Source of the DNA: JBGTLA01 sp041744375
GTDB lineage: Bacteria; Actinomycetota; Acidimicrobiia; Spongiisociales; ZC4RG35
Assembly: GCA_041744375.1 (NCBI GenBank)
Contig: JBGTLA010000111.1
Location: forward strand, 1-48,569
DNA: 48,569 nt
Reading direction: 5' to 3'
Positions 17,234 through 25,803 of this stretch are shown here, in pieces (the first letter of the stretch is position 1; each line of letters begins with the position of its first letter). The notes below the pieces were generated by a model that saw only the letters and a list, made by a program, of their open reading frames with translations, made no database searches and was not told the DNA's origin. Made by a program: the position numbers and the translations under genes.

Positions 17234-17361
17234 CGGCACCACCATACGATATGACGATGGCCTCTCGGCACATGACGACCCCCTCAGCTGGAAGAAGGTA
17301 CACTTCTCCGACGGCGCGGCCCCGGGCCGACACCGGCGACCCATTGAGGAGGTAGCGGCAG

Positions 17362-17427
17362 ATGGCCGCTGACAGTAGTCACAGACCCATGGGCCTAGTC
17401 GCCTCAGTTCGCCGCTCTCGGGTGTGA
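17362..17427 (+). CDS. Possible 21-residue leader ORF upstream of mgtE
   Basis: A short frame (MAADSSHRPMGL...) begins 10 nt after a strong GAGGAGG ribosome-binding site and ends 50 nt before the mgtE ATG. Leader peptides controlling Mg2+ transporters are known in enterobacteria (mgtL of mgtA), but this one is not proline-rich. It could be a regulatory uORF or a chance frame. Confidence 0.4.
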   Translation: MAADSSHRPMGLVASVRRSRV

Positions 17428-17477
17428 TCTCGACAGTGTGAGCAGGGGCGGTGCGGGCCCGTTCCCTGGAGAAACAC

Positions 17478-18797
17478 ATGTCCGAGTACAACCTCGACGT
17501 GCTTGATCTCGCCGGTCTCGAAGCCTGGCTGGCGGAGACCGGAGCGCTTGACATAGCCGATGAGATCGCCCGTCTCGATCCTACCCGCAGCGTCATCGTT
17601 TTCCGGTTGTTGCCGCGCGACCGGGCGCTGGCGGTCTTCGAGGCCCTCGAGCCTGTTCACCAACAGGAGATCCTCGACGGGCTGCGCGACGAACGGGTCC
17701 GCCATCTCATCGAAGAACTCGATCCCGACGACCGCGCCCGTCTGATCACCGAACTCCCCGCCAAGGTGGCCAAGCGGGTTCTGGAGGGTTTGAGTCCCTC
17801 CGAGCGTCGCTACACCTCCTCCCTCCTCGGCTATGCCGAGGAGTCGGCCGGCCGAACCATGACCCCCGAGTTCGTGAGCCTGCGGGCCTCGATGACTGTC
17901 GCAGACGCTCTCGCCAAGATCCGTCGCACGGACGTCGAAGAGGAGACCCTCTACAACCTTCCTGTGACCGACGACGAGCGGCGCCTGGTGGGGAGCATCG
18001 ACCTGCCCACCCTGGTCAGGTCTCCGGCCGAGGCGCGAGTTGGATCTCTGCTGGGGCCCGAGGTTCATTCGGTCCATGCCCACGAGGATCAGGAGGTGGC
18101 CGCACGTCTCATCAGTGAAGCCAACCTGGCCGCCCTTCCGGTGGTGGATTCCGAAAACCGCCTCGTCGGGATGATCACCGTCGACGACGCCATGCGGGTC
18201 CTGGAGCAAGAGGAGACCGAGGACCGAAGCCGCGCCGGTGGCACCGAGCCGCTGCGCCGCCCCTATTTCTCGGTGTCGCTCCTCCAGCTCGCTACCAAGC
18301 GGGCCACGTGGCTGCTGGTGCTCGTGGCCGGAGCCACCCTCACGGTCAACGTGCTCGGAGCCTTCGAGGGCACTCTGGAGCAATACCTTCCGCTGGCCCT
18401 GTTCATCCCCCTTCTCATCGGCACCGGCGGCAACACCGGAGCGCAGGCGACGACGGTGGTGATCCGGGCGATGTCGATCGGGGAGGTTCGATTCTCCGAC
18501 CTCCCGAAGGTGGTGTGGCGGGAAGCACGCGTGGGGATTCTGCTCGGGGGGATGCTGGCGGTCATCGGCTTCGGGCCTGTCGCCCTTTTCTGGGATGTGA
18601 GGATGGCGGCCGTGGTGAGTCTCACCCTTCTCGTCATCTGCACATGGGCGACGTTTGCCGGCTCCATGTTGCCCATGGTGGCCGAACGACTGGGGGTGGA
18701 TCCGACAGTCGTATCGGCGCCTTTCATCACGACCCTCGTCGACGCCACCGGACTCATCATCTATTTCCTCATCGCCCAGGCCATATTCAGTCTCTAG
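17478..18797 (+). CDS. mgtE: Magnesium transporter MgtE
   Basis: 439 residues with the full MgtE architecture: an N-terminal superhelical domain (repeats such as LDPTRSVIVFRLLPRDRA), two CBS domains (about residues 130-250; MTPEFVSLRASMTVADALAK and ISEANLAALPVVD), a plug helix, and five membrane helices (about 275-439) with GTGGNTGAQATTVVIRA. The family imports Mg2+ (also Co2+) and is gated by cytosolic Mg2+. The ATG at MSEYNL has GGAG at 6 nt and is preferred over a GTG nine codons upstream. It is divergent from the disulfide reductase. Confidence 0.93.
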   Translation: MSEYNLDVLDLAGLEAWLAETGALDIADEIARLDPTRSVIVFRLLPRDRALAVFEALEPVHQQEILDGLRDERVRHLIEELDPDDRARLITELPAKVAKRVLEGLSPSERRYTSSLLGYAEESAGRTMTPEFVSLRASMTVADALAKIRRTDVEEETLYNLPVTDDERRLVGSIDLPTLVRSPAEARVGSLLGPEVHSVHAHEDQEVAARLISEANLAALPVVDSENRLVGMITVDDAMRVLEQEETEDRSRAGGTEPLRRPYFSVSLLQLATKRATWLLVLVAGATLTVNVLGAFEGTLEQYLPLALFIPLLIGTGGNTGAQATTVVIRAMSIGEVRFSDLPKVVWREARVGILLGGMLAVIGFGPVALFWDVRMAAVVSLTLLVICTWATFAGSMLPMVAERLGVDPTVVSAPFITTLVDATGLIIYFLIAQAIFSL

Positions 18798-18876
18798 GCC
18801 TGGTGCAGCTCGTCGTCAGGGGGACCGTTCCAGCTTCTGGGTGGCGTTGGCGGCCCAGGCGCGGGATAGTGTCCAC

Positions 18877-21624
18877 GTGCACGAGCTACCCACCGGGACG
18901 GTGACTTTTCTCTTCACCGATATCGAGGGCTCGACCAAGCTCCTCCAGCAGCTCGGCAACCGCTACGCGGCCGTTCTCGAGGACCACGCCAGTTTGGTGC
19001 GAGGCGGGATCGCGGCGGCCGGCGGGACGGAGGTGTCCACCGAAGGGGACTCGTTCTTCGCGGTCTTTCCCTGGGCCTCGAAGGCGGTGGAGGCCGTCGT
19101 CGGCATCCAGCGGGAACTGACGGCCCACGACTGGCCCGAAGGCGTGTCCGTGATGGTGCGGATGGGGCTCCATACCGGTGACGGAGTCCTCGGTGGTGAC
19201 AACTACATCGGCCTCGACGTCCACCGGGCCGCCCGTATCGCCGCCGCAGGTCACGGGGGACAGGTCCTGCTCTCGCAGGCCACGACGTCCCTGATCGACC
19301 ACGCTCTGGGGGAGACGATCGCGATCCGTCATCTCGGTGAGCACCGGCTCAAGGACCTCGCCGACCCCGAGGATCTGTACGAACTGCTGATCGACGGCCT
19401 GCCCCAGGAGTTCCCGCCGCTGCGGTCGCTGGACCCGGTGTTGCACAACCTGCCGGTTCAACTCACCAGTTTCTTGGGACGTGAGTCCGAGATCGCCGAG
19501 GTCCGGCGGGCTCTCAACGAGACGCGTCTTGTGACGCTGACCGGTCCTGGTGGCACGGGCAAGACACGCCTGGCCATCGAGACCGGAGCCGTGCTCGCTG
19601 GAAGCGTTCCCGACGGTGTCTGGTATGTGACTCTCGCCGGCATCACCGATCCTTCGCTGCTCGCCACCACCGTCGTCGAATCGCTGGGCATCAGGTATTC
19701 GGCCGGGAACCCAAGCGACCAGCTCGTGCAGCACTTCGCACCCAGGGACGCAACGCTGATACTCGACAACTTCGAACAGATCCTCCCAGCCGCGCCAATG
19801 ATCACCCAGCTCCTAGGTGACTGCCCGAAGCTACGCGTCCTGGTCACGTCGCGGGCCGCTTTGAAGGTCAGCGGCGAGCACGAGATTCCCGTTCCGTCCC
19901 TCCCGTCGCCGAACGAGACGATTGGGCTCGCCGACAGCGACGAGGTGGGCGGCTACCCGGCGGTGGCGCTCTTCGTCGAGCGTGCCAGAGCCGTGCGACC
20001 CGACTTCACCCTCGGGGACGATGCGGCCACGGTGGCCGAGATCGTGGCCAGGCTCGATGGTCTACCATTGGCGATCGAGCTGGCGGCGGCCCTCGTAAAG
20101 CTGCTTCCGCCCAGGGCGATCCTCCAGCGTCTCGGGCGTCGATTGGACCTGCTGACAGGCGGACCTCAGGATCGTCCCGAGCGACAGCGTTCCCTGCGTG
20201 GCGCCATCGCCTGGAGTTATGAGCTCCTTGACGCCAACTCCCGAGCCTTGCTGGAGCATATGGCCGTGTTCGTGGGCGGCGCCTCCTACCAGATGATAGA
20301 GGAGGTGTGCGTCCCCGACGACACTGACAACCTGCTCGACTCCCTCCGGACGTTGGTGGACCACAGTCTCGTGGTGCAGTCAGACGCCGACGGGGAGGCG
20401 CGTTTTTCGCTGCTCGGGTCGATCCGCGACTTCGCCCTCGAGCACCTCGAGGAGTCCGGTCGAGCCGATGAAGTGCGAAGGCGACAGACCAAGGCGTTCC
20501 GCCAACTCGCCGCCGAGGCCGATCGAGGCATCCGGGGTCCAGACGAGGCACGGTGGGCGACGATCGTCCGATGGGACTTCGACAATCTCCGCTCCGTCGT
20601 CAAGCGAGGAATAGACGAAGGTGACCTCGACGTCGTCTTCGGCGTTGCGGTGGACCTGATCAGGTATGGGGTCTTCCGGCTGCGCAATGAGGTGGCAGAT
20701 TGGGCGGAGAGAGGGCTCGTTCTCCCCGGTGCCGAGGTGCATCCGCTCTATGCTCCCGCTTGCGGGTCCGCTGCTTGGGGTGCCGTTCTGCGAGGGGACA
20801 TGGAGCGGGCCAAGGAAGTGGCCGGGTGGGGCGTTGCCGCGGCGCCGGATCTCGATGACCCGGCGCGCAGGTTCGCTGTCGAGGTCTTGGCTGACGTTGC
20901 CCTGTTCGAGGGACGATTGGACGCAGCTCGTGATCACGTGGAAGAGCTGAGGGCTCTGGCAGGCGATCACTGGGACCGCGGATACATTCACCTGATCGAC
21001 AGCCTCGTCTCAACCTACAGCGGCGACATCGATGGCGCACTTGAGACTGCCCTGCAGTCACGTCGCGAATCCGACCGGGAGGGGACGCCGAGCCTGAGGG
21101 CGTGGTCGTACTACTTGGAAGGAGAAGCGCTGATGCAGCGGGATCCCGACCGGGCCCGGGTGTTGTTCGCGGAAGCCATGTCTCTGGCCGGTTCGGTGGG
21201 CTCTCGTTTCATTTTCGGTGTGGCACAGGTGTCGGCAGCTTCATTGGAGGCGCGGCACGGCGATGCCCGGCAATCGCTCGGGTCGTTCCGCGAGTTGGTC
21301 GACCAATGGCATCGTTCCGAGCATTGGGCCCAGCTCTGGATCACGTTGCGCAGCGTTGCGGAGCTGTTCGTGCGTCTGGAATCCTTCGAGGTCGCGGGCA
21401 CCCTTCTCTGTGTGCTCTCAGGAGCGGAGTCGACATTGGAGGCTTTCGGCGAGGACGAGCAGCGTATGACCGGTCTGGCCGCGACAATCGAGGAGCGCCT
21501 GCCCGCCGAGGATGTCGCCCGACTTCGAGCCCGCGCCCAGGGGATGTCGGCCGACGATGTCGCCCGACTGGCGATAAGCGAGATCGACCGCCTGTCGGCC
21601 CTCGGTGCGGGGAAGGTCGGGTGA
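18877..21624 (+). CDS. Class III adenylate/guanylate cyclase-ATPase-TPR signalling protein
   Basis: 915 residues. The N-terminal cyclase domain (about 1-170) has metal-binding Asp15 (FTDIEGST) and Asp58 (TEGDSFF) and the VHRAAR segment with Arg120, where His116 replaces the usual Asn of the transition-state pair. An STAND-type ATPase follows (Walker A GPGGTGKT at 223-230, Walker B ATLILDNFEQ near 297, then VLVTSRAALKVSGEHE). The last ~400 residues are helical repeats. There is no C-terminal LuxR domain. Such proteins are abundant in actinobacteria; their inputs are unknown. The GTG start fits the domain edge (MHELPTGTVTF). Confidence 0.9.
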   Translation: MHELPTGTVTFLFTDIEGSTKLLQQLGNRYAAVLEDHASLVRGGIAAAGGTEVSTEGDSFFAVFPWASKAVEAVVGIQRELTAHDWPEGVSVMVRMGLHTGDGVLGGDNYIGLDVHRAARIAAAGHGGQVLLSQATTSLIDHALGETIAIRHLGEHRLKDLADPEDLYELLIDGLPQEFPPLRSLDPVLHNLPVQLTSFLGRESEIAEVRRALNETRLVTLTGPGGTGKTRLAIETGAVLAGSVPDGVWYVTLAGITDPSLLATTVVESLGIRYSAGNPSDQLVQHFAPRDATLILDNFEQILPAAPMITQLLGDCPKLRVLVTSRAALKVSGEHEIPVPSLPSPNETIGLADSDEVGGYPAVALFVERARAVRPDFTLGDDAATVAEIVARLDGLPLAIELAAALVKLLPPRAILQRLGRRLDLLTGGPQDRPERQRSLRGAIAWSYELLDANSRALLEHMAVFVGGASYQMIEEVCVPDDTDNLLDSLRTLVDHSLVVQSDADGEARFSLLGSIRDFALEHLEESGRADEVRRRQTKAFRQLAAEADRGIRGPDEARWATIVRWDFDNLRSVVKRGIDEGDLDVVFGVAVDLIRYGVFRLRNEVADWAERGLVLPGAEVHPLYAPACGSAAWGAVLRGDMERAKEVAGWGVAAAPDLDDPARRFAVEVLADVALFEGRLDAARDHVEELRALAGDHWDRGYIHLIDSLVSTYSGDIDGALETALQSRRESDREGTPSLRAWSYYLEGEALMQRDPDRARVLFAEAMSLAGSVGSRFIFGVAQVSAASLEARHGDARQSLGSFRELVDQWHRSEHWAQLWITLRSVAELFVRLESFEVAGTLLCVLSGAESTLEAFGEDEQRMTGLAATIEERLPAEDVARLRARAQGMSADDVARLAISEIDRLSALGAGKVG

Positions 21625-22142
21625 CGGGAGGCTTCGCCGTGCGGCATCTCGTTCTCACCGGCCCAATGGGGTCGGGGAAGACGACGGTGGGGGGGATATG
21701 CGCCCGCCGGCTCGGCCGTCACCTCATCGACTCAGACGAGCAGATCGAGGAGCGTTTCGGCATCGACGGACGTGAGATGGCGGAGCGGTCCGGGGTGGAG
21801 CGTCTGCACGCCGAGGAGGCGACGGCCCTTCGGACGGCCCTGGCCACGACGTCACCCGCCGTGATCGCGGCCGCAGCCAGTGTCGGAGATGATCCGGGCC
21901 TGGTGTCCGTCCTGGGCGATTCGGGGGCGTTTGTGGTCTTCTTGGAAGGTGACCACGACGTCTTGGAGGAGCGGGCCGCGCCAGGTGGGCATCGGCGGCC
22001 CCGGGAGCCGGGGGAAGCCCAGGCCCAAGGCACCGAGCGCCGCCGCCGTATGGTGAGCATCGCAGCCCTGGTGGTCGACGTCACGGACCTGCTTCCCGAC
22101 GAGGTGGCCGACCGTGTCCTGGTTGCCGCAGCTGATCGGTGA
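21621..22142 (+). CDS. Shikimate kinase-like P-loop protein
   Basis: 173 residues. The P-loop GPMGSGKT (14-21) and LIDSDEQIEERFG (Asp37, Asp39) resemble AroK. However, the GGG loop that binds shikimate is replaced by VIAAAASVG (81-89), and no other chorismate gene is nearby. It is therefore a shikimate-kinase-fold protein of uncertain substrate, perhaps a paralogue rather than the pathway enzyme. The GTG start overlaps the stop of the cyclase-ATPase (GTGA), indicating coupled expression. Confidence 0.7.
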   Translation: MTGGFAVRHLVLTGPMGSGKTTVGGICARRLGRHLIDSDEQIEERFGIDGREMAERSGVERLHAEEATALRTALATTSPAVIAAAASVGDDPGLVSVLGDSGAFVVFLEGDHDVLEERAAPGGHRRPREPGEAQAQGTERRRRMVSIAALVVDVTDLLPDEVADRVLVAAADR

Positions 22143-22301
22143 CCACAAGCTCACCGACTTCCCGTCGTCGCAGCCCCGTAACGGCTCCATCACGCTACCT
22201 CTTCGGTGTGGTCGGTGAGACCCTGCAGCCGTCATCGGTCGGGGTGTGGTTGGCCGATTGGCGCCAAGCCACGGAGTCCGGTCGGTAGCTGTCGACGGTC
22301 T

Positions 22302-23189
22302 TCAACGGATCTCGAGGAACCCGGCGGTTTCGCAGAACTGGAGCATCATCCGGATGTCGTCGTAGGTCTCCGCACCGACCGAAACGAACTTCTCGACCAA
22401 GGCCTCCGCCAGGCGTTGGCGTGCCACGGCGCTGTCGGCCATCGTCATCAAGACGTGACGTATGGCTTCGCGCAGGTCGGCGGGGAGCCGTTTCGAGACA
22501 GCCACCGGCTGGATGGTCGACGGTCCCAGGATCTCTACTACTCGCACCTCGTCCGCCAGTGCGGGGTCGTCTCTGAGCTCGATGGCCAGCACCTGGGAGT
22601 CGATGGCCGATCCGTCCACTTCGCCGCGTACGACCATGCCGATGGCTTCTCGATGGAATCCCGCTTCGACCACCCGTCCGAAAAAGCCACGTGTCTCACC
22701 CATCCGGGCCAGGTGGTAGCGGGTGATCCCGTAACCGGATTGGGACATCTCCTCGTTATACGCCCAGGATCTTCCCCGCAGGTCGAGGAACGATCGGATA
22801 TTGCTGCGGCGATGGACGATCACGTCGGAGAAGTAGATGGGCAGGCCGCGGTAGCGTGCCCCTCGGAGCACGGGAGCCGCCACGGGGACGGCGAGATCGA
22901 GGCCTTGTCGTTCGAACATCACGTACGGGAGGCTGCACACGAAGCACACGTCGTTGAGGTCTTTTACGCAGCTCTCGTAGGATGTTTCCACCACGAGCTC
23001 GGTGCTGAGGCCGAGACTGCGCCCGACTTCTTCGGTCACGAAGGCATGGAAGCCGAGAGCAGTAGCGTTGGATACCAGGTGGGTACCGAAGCGCAGGTGG
23101 TCGAAGTCGGCCCCGTTCCGTCGGGGTCTTTCGTCCTCCCCGGTGGGTGAGCCGACCGTCGCCGGCGTCTCTTTCGTCAGCTGTGGCAC
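22302..23189 (-). CDS. PhnD-like phosphate/phosphonate-type substrate-binding protein
   Basis: About 295 residues resembling the PhnD/SsuA/TauA periplasmic-binding fold: HLRFGTHLVSNA at the start, SYESCVKDLNDVCFVCSLPY, DVIVHRRSNIRSFLDLRGR (the typical DLKGK step), and EEMSQSGYGITRYHLARMG. No signal peptide is seen and no ABC transporter partners are adjacent, so it may be a cytoplasmic sensor or orphan. GTG at 23189 was chosen because TAAGTT lies 7 nt upstream (leaderless pattern). TTG at 23198 is an alternative. Confidence 0.7.
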   Translation of the reverse strand: MPQLTKETPATVGSPTGEDERPRRNGADFDHLRFGTHLVSNATALGFHAFVTEEVGRSLGLSTELVVETSYESCVKDLNDVCFVCSLPYVMFERQGLDLAVPVAAPVLRGARYRGLPIYFSDVIVHRRSNIRSFLDLRGRSWAYNEEMSQSGYGITRYHLARMGETRGFFGRVVEAGFHREAIGMVVRGEVDGSAIDSQVLAIELRDDPALADEVRVVEILGPSTIQPVAVSKRLPADLREAIRHVLMTMADSAVARQRLAEALVEKFVSVGAETYDDIRMMLQFCETAGFLEIR

Positions 23190-23236
23190 GACGCCCAACT
23201 TACTCGCCGACCGGTGCCGCCGGCCGTGCCCCGGTT

Positions 23237-23251
23237 GTTCGGTATGCGAAC
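23237..23251. promoter_or_regulatory. IclR-type operator candidate
   Basis: GTTCG-GTATG-CGAAC is a perfect 5-bp dyad with 5-nt spacer, the form bound by IclR-family regulators such as PcaR/PobR. It lies between the divergent PhnD-like gene and a remnant IclR start. Confidence 0.5.
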
Positions 23252-23269
23252 TGTACGCTGGCGGCGATC

Positions 23270-23345
23270 ATGCAGGCACCGAAAGGCGATTTCGTCAACT
23301 CGTTGGCCCGGGGCCTCTCGGTGATCCGTGCCTACGCCCAGATCA
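23270..23345 (+). pseudogene. N-terminal remnant of an IclR-family regulator
   Basis: From ATG the frame reads MQAPKGDFVNSLARGLSVIR then AYAQIKT. This is the hallmark N-terminus of Pca-type IclR regulators (DFVxSLARGLAVIRAF). After about 25 residues the similarity ends and the adjacent frame becomes the interior of a MarR gene. The downstream IclR helix-turn-helix is absent. It looks like a deletion or recombination joint, or a frameshifted fusion. Confidence 0.5.
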
Positions 23346-23364
23346 AGACCTCGACGTTTCGGCC

Positions 23365-23790
23365 ATGGGTGTCATCGGTCGCCTTTCTCGCTTGTCGCGC
23401 CAGTACGAGCATGCAATACGACTGAACCTCGTCGCATTCGACCTCCGCTCCGACGAGTTCGACGTGTTGGCGACACTGCGACGGAGCGGCAAGCCCTTCA
23501 AGCTCAACCCCCGTGACCTGTTGGAGTCGATGATGGTGAGCTCGGCCACCATGACCCATCGTCTCGACAAACTGGAGGCTCGTGGACTGGTGGCCCGAGA
23601 AGCCGACCCGAACGACCGGCGGGGAGTGGTCGCCAAACTCACCCCGAACGGTAGACGCCTCATCGACCGGGCTCTCGAAGCACACGTCCGGCTGGAAGAC
23701 AATTTTCTGGAACCGCTCGGCCAAGAAGACCGGGACCAGCTCACCGTCTTGCTGCGCCGACTCGCCCAAGCCGACATGAGTAATTCGTAG
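23365..23790 (+). CDS. MarR family transcriptional regulator (N-terminus disturbed)
   Basis: 141 residues from the only in-frame ATG. The winged helix is clear: DEFDVLATLRRSG, LLESMMVSSATMTHRLDKLE, and the wing LVAREADPNDRRGVVAKLT. Upstream of the ATG the same frame reads LRPDQDLDVSA, which matches the usual MarR pre-sequence, so the original start lay further upstream and has been replaced by the IclR-like segment in another frame. Expression may depend on the ATG used here. Confidence 0.8.
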   Translation: MGVIGRLSRLSRQYEHAIRLNLVAFDLRSDEFDVLATLRRSGKPFKLNPRDLLESMMVSSATMTHRLDKLEARGLVAREADPNDRRGVVAKLTPNGRRLIDRALEAHVRLEDNFLEPLGQEDRDQLTVLLRRLAQADMSNS

Positions 23791-23862
23791 CGGGCCCTCC
23801 GTTCGGGGCCGGTTCCGTGGAACTCCGCCGATGTCCTGGATCAGGTGACCGCGGCGGGCCGG

Positions 23863-24294
23863 TCAGCCGTAGAGGCGGCGGTCGGCTTCTCGGAGACGTT
23901 GGGCGAGAGTCCTGAGCAGCTTCGCCGACAATTTGGCGTTGTTCTCCCACAGTCCGTGGAATTGCCGACGGGAGATGGAAAGAACACGCGAGTCCTCGGC
24001 CGCGACCAGGTCGGCAGAGCGGGTTTCTCCGTCCAAGAGTGCCATCTCTCCGGCGACGTCACCCGGACCGAGCGTGGCCACCTTGCGGCCGTTGCGGCGT
24101 ACCGTGACAGATCCGCTGACGACGACGAAGGCCTCGTTGCCTGGTGTGTCTTGACGTGCGAGGAGTTCTCCTTCTTGGTATTCGATCTCCTCTGTGGCCC
24201 TTGCCACCCCCACCAGTTCCTTGTTGGAAAGACCATCGAATAGTGGTACGCCCTTCAAGAGTGCGAGCTTCGCGTCCTTCCGCAATGATGTCAT
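23863..24294 (-). CDS. Cyclic nucleotide-binding domain protein
   Basis: 143 residues consisting of one cNMP-binding domain without a DNA-binding domain. The phosphate-binding cassette is GEMALLDGETRSADL and the beta-roll is clear (EGELLARQDTPGNEAFVVVSGSV). It could act as a cAMP/cGMP-responsive adaptor, and a class III cyclase lies 2.2 kb away. GGAG lies 9 nt before the ATG. Confidence 0.88.
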   Translation of the reverse strand: MTSLRKDAKLALLKGVPLFDGLSNKELVGVARATEEIEYQEGELLARQDTPGNEAFVVVSGSVTVRRNGRKVATLGPGDVAGEMALLDGETRSADLVAAEDSRVLSISRRQFHGLWENNAKLSAKLLRTLAQRLREADRRLYG

Positions 24295-24340
24295 GGCATC
24301 ACTCTCCGTCTAACAGTCGCCACGAACCGACTCTACGAGA

Positions 24341-24362
24341 AAGCCCGCCGTCGTGTCGGCGG
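24341..24362 (-). terminator. Rho-independent terminator candidate
   Basis: Reading leftward, stem CCGCCG-ACACGA-CGGCGG followed by GCTTTCT. It lies after the SRPBCC gene and before the cNMP-binding gene on the same strand. Confidence 0.5.
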
Positions 24363-24485
24363 TTCCTGGATAAACCGACTCATGGCGGTGTGGCAGTCAC
24401 CAATCGGATCTCAGGGCTTCTGGTTTGTTGGCCGGTCACATCACCGGTGCGCTCGCAAGTGTCGGTCGAGGCTCGTGGTGCCGGC

Positions 24486-24920
24486 TCACGAGTCCTCGAG
24501 GAGCCGCTTGAGGCGTCGGTAGTCGGCGTTGACGGAACGCTGCGCAACCCCCCGGAGGAGGGGTCCGGCCAGGCGGAAGAAACCGCCCGGCTCCCCGGCA
24601 ATTTCTGCCGCCACCCGACTGCGAGCGGGGCCGAGAGGCTCTACAGATCGGCGAACCGTGATGGGGAAGGGACCTTCGGTCGACTCGATGGCGATGACTC
24701 GGCCGGGTTCGTGCTCGATGACGGTAAAGCGGCTGATGATGGTTCGGCCCAGAAAGCGAGCCTTTTGCTCATAGGTCGAGCCCGGCCCGATGGGAGGCGG
24801 CGAAGTCCACTCACACGATTGCTGGCCTTTCTGCCACAGGGGGTTGTTGCATGCATCTGAGACGAAGGCGAACACCTCGTCGGCGGGGCGGTCGATCTCA
24901 CAATAGGCAAACAGCTCCAT
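24486..24920 (-). CDS. SRPBCC family (polyketide cyclase/dehydrase-like) protein
   Basis: 144 residues of the START/Bet v1-like fold, opening MELFAYCEIDRPADEVFAFV, with the typical GRTIISRFTVIEHEPGRVIA strand pair and a C-terminal helix. Such proteins bind hydrophobic ligands; the exact role is unknown. The ATG has AAGGAGG 4-5 nt upstream. Confidence 0.82.
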   Translation of the reverse strand: MELFAYCEIDRPADEVFAFVSDACNNPLWQKGQQSCEWTSPPPIGPGSTYEQKARFLGRTIISRFTVIEHEPGRVIAIESTEGPFPITVRRSVEPLGPARSRVAAEIAGEPGGFFRLAGPLLRGVAQRSVNADYRRLKRLLEDS

Positions 24921-24975
24921 CGAGCCTCCTTCTCGTCGGGGCCGAGCGGGCGTCATCCCGGCGCCCCATCGCGCC

Positions 24976-25410
24976 TCAGTTCACGACGGCTGGGTTCGGC
25001 TGACCTGACTCGGCCACCGCTATCAGGTTGTCGAGGAATCGCACCCAGGCCGGTGTGATTGCCGCGATGATGGGGTCGTCCTTCTCGAAACCACGATGGG
25101 TGAAGAGTATCTGTGTCGTCTCCCTTTCGCCCTCGGACAGATCGAATCTGATCGTCGTTCCTTTCCACCACGGGGGACTCTCTGGCACCCTCCATTCCAC
25201 GGCGTCTTCGTCGCGGGCCGTGACCTCCAAATCGAATACCACCGGTGTGGTGGGGAAGGTGACGTGAAACTCGCCACCGGGTGAACCGGCCTCACCGTCG
25301 ACGGTGTCTGACCACCACCCCGCGATCCCGTCGGAACTCGTGAGCCAAGGGATGACCTCCTTTCGCGGGCACGATGCCTCGAACTGAGCCTTGATCGTGT
25401 AGTCGCCCAC
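24976..25410 (-). CDS. AHSA1/SRPBCC domain protein
   Basis: 144 residues resembling Aha1-like SRPBCC proteins: an early GIAGWWSDTVDG, EWRVPESPPWWKGTTIRFDL, LFTHRGFEKDD and a C-terminal helix. The GTG start follows AAGGAGG by 5 nt. It is divergent from an ArsR/AHSA1 pair, and the two units share a compact control region. This arrangement is common, and the ligand is unknown. Confidence 0.85.
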   Translation of the reverse strand: MGDYTIKAQFEASCPRKEVIPWLTSSDGIAGWWSDTVDGEAGSPGGEFHVTFPTTPVVFDLEVTARDEDAVEWRVPESPPWWKGTTIRFDLSEGERETTQILFTHRGFEKDDPIIAAITPAWVRFLDNLIAVAESGQPNPAVVN

Positions 25411-25442
25411 GGTTGCCTCCTTGCTGGTCTATTTCAGTAATG

Positions 25443-25485
25443 ACTATAACTGGCGATGGAACGCCATTTCAAGCACAGCTAAAAT
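25443..25485. promoter_or_regulatory. Divergent promoters with central dyad between AHSA1 and ArsR genes
   Basis: On the minus strand TTGAAA (25467-25472) and TATAGT (25443-25448) are 18 bp apart, an almost consensus promoter. On the plus strand TAAAAT (25480-25485) lies 9 nt before the ArsR ATG. Between the minus -35 and -10 sits TGGCG-ATGGAA-CGCCA, an inverted repeat well placed as the ArsR operator controlling both directions. Confidence 0.6.
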
Positions 25486-25494
25486 AGATCCGGC

Positions 25495-25803
25495 ATGGAC
25501 CAGTTGCAGGTGATCGCCGAGCCGCGACGCAGAGAGATCCTGGCGTTGGTGTGGGACCGGGAAATGGCCGCGGGGGAGATAGCCGCCCGTTTCGATGTCT
25601 CGTTCGGAGCGGTCTCGCAGCATCTGGCAGTCCTCCGCCAGGCGGGCTTCGTCCACATGCGCCCTGAAGGCAACCGTCGCTACTACCGGGCCGACAAGGA
25701 CCGGCTGGAGCCGTTCCGGGAGGTCCTCGAGAAGATGTGGAACGAGGCGCTCGACGCCCTGGTCGGAACAGTCGAAGAAGATGAGGAGGCAGGAAGGGAA
25801 TGA
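25495..25803 (+). CDS. ArsR family transcriptional regulator
   Basis: 102 residues, a single winged helix: RRREILALVWDREMAAGEIA, FGAVSQHLAVLRQAGFV and wing RPEGNRRYYRAD. There is no CxC metal site. ArsR proteins paired with AHSA1 proteins are a common, metal-independent subgroup. It overlaps the following SRPBCC gene by 4 bp (ATGA). Confidence 0.92.
   Translation: MDQLQVIAEPRRREILALVWDREMAAGEIAARFDVSFGAVSQHLAVLRQAGFVHMRPEGNRRYYRADKDRLEPFREVLEKMWNEALDALVGTVEEDEEAGRE

Noticed and set aside
17346..17477. M-box Mg2+ riboswitch upstream of mgtE
   Set aside because: The conserved M-box blocks could not be found; only the mini-ORF is visible.
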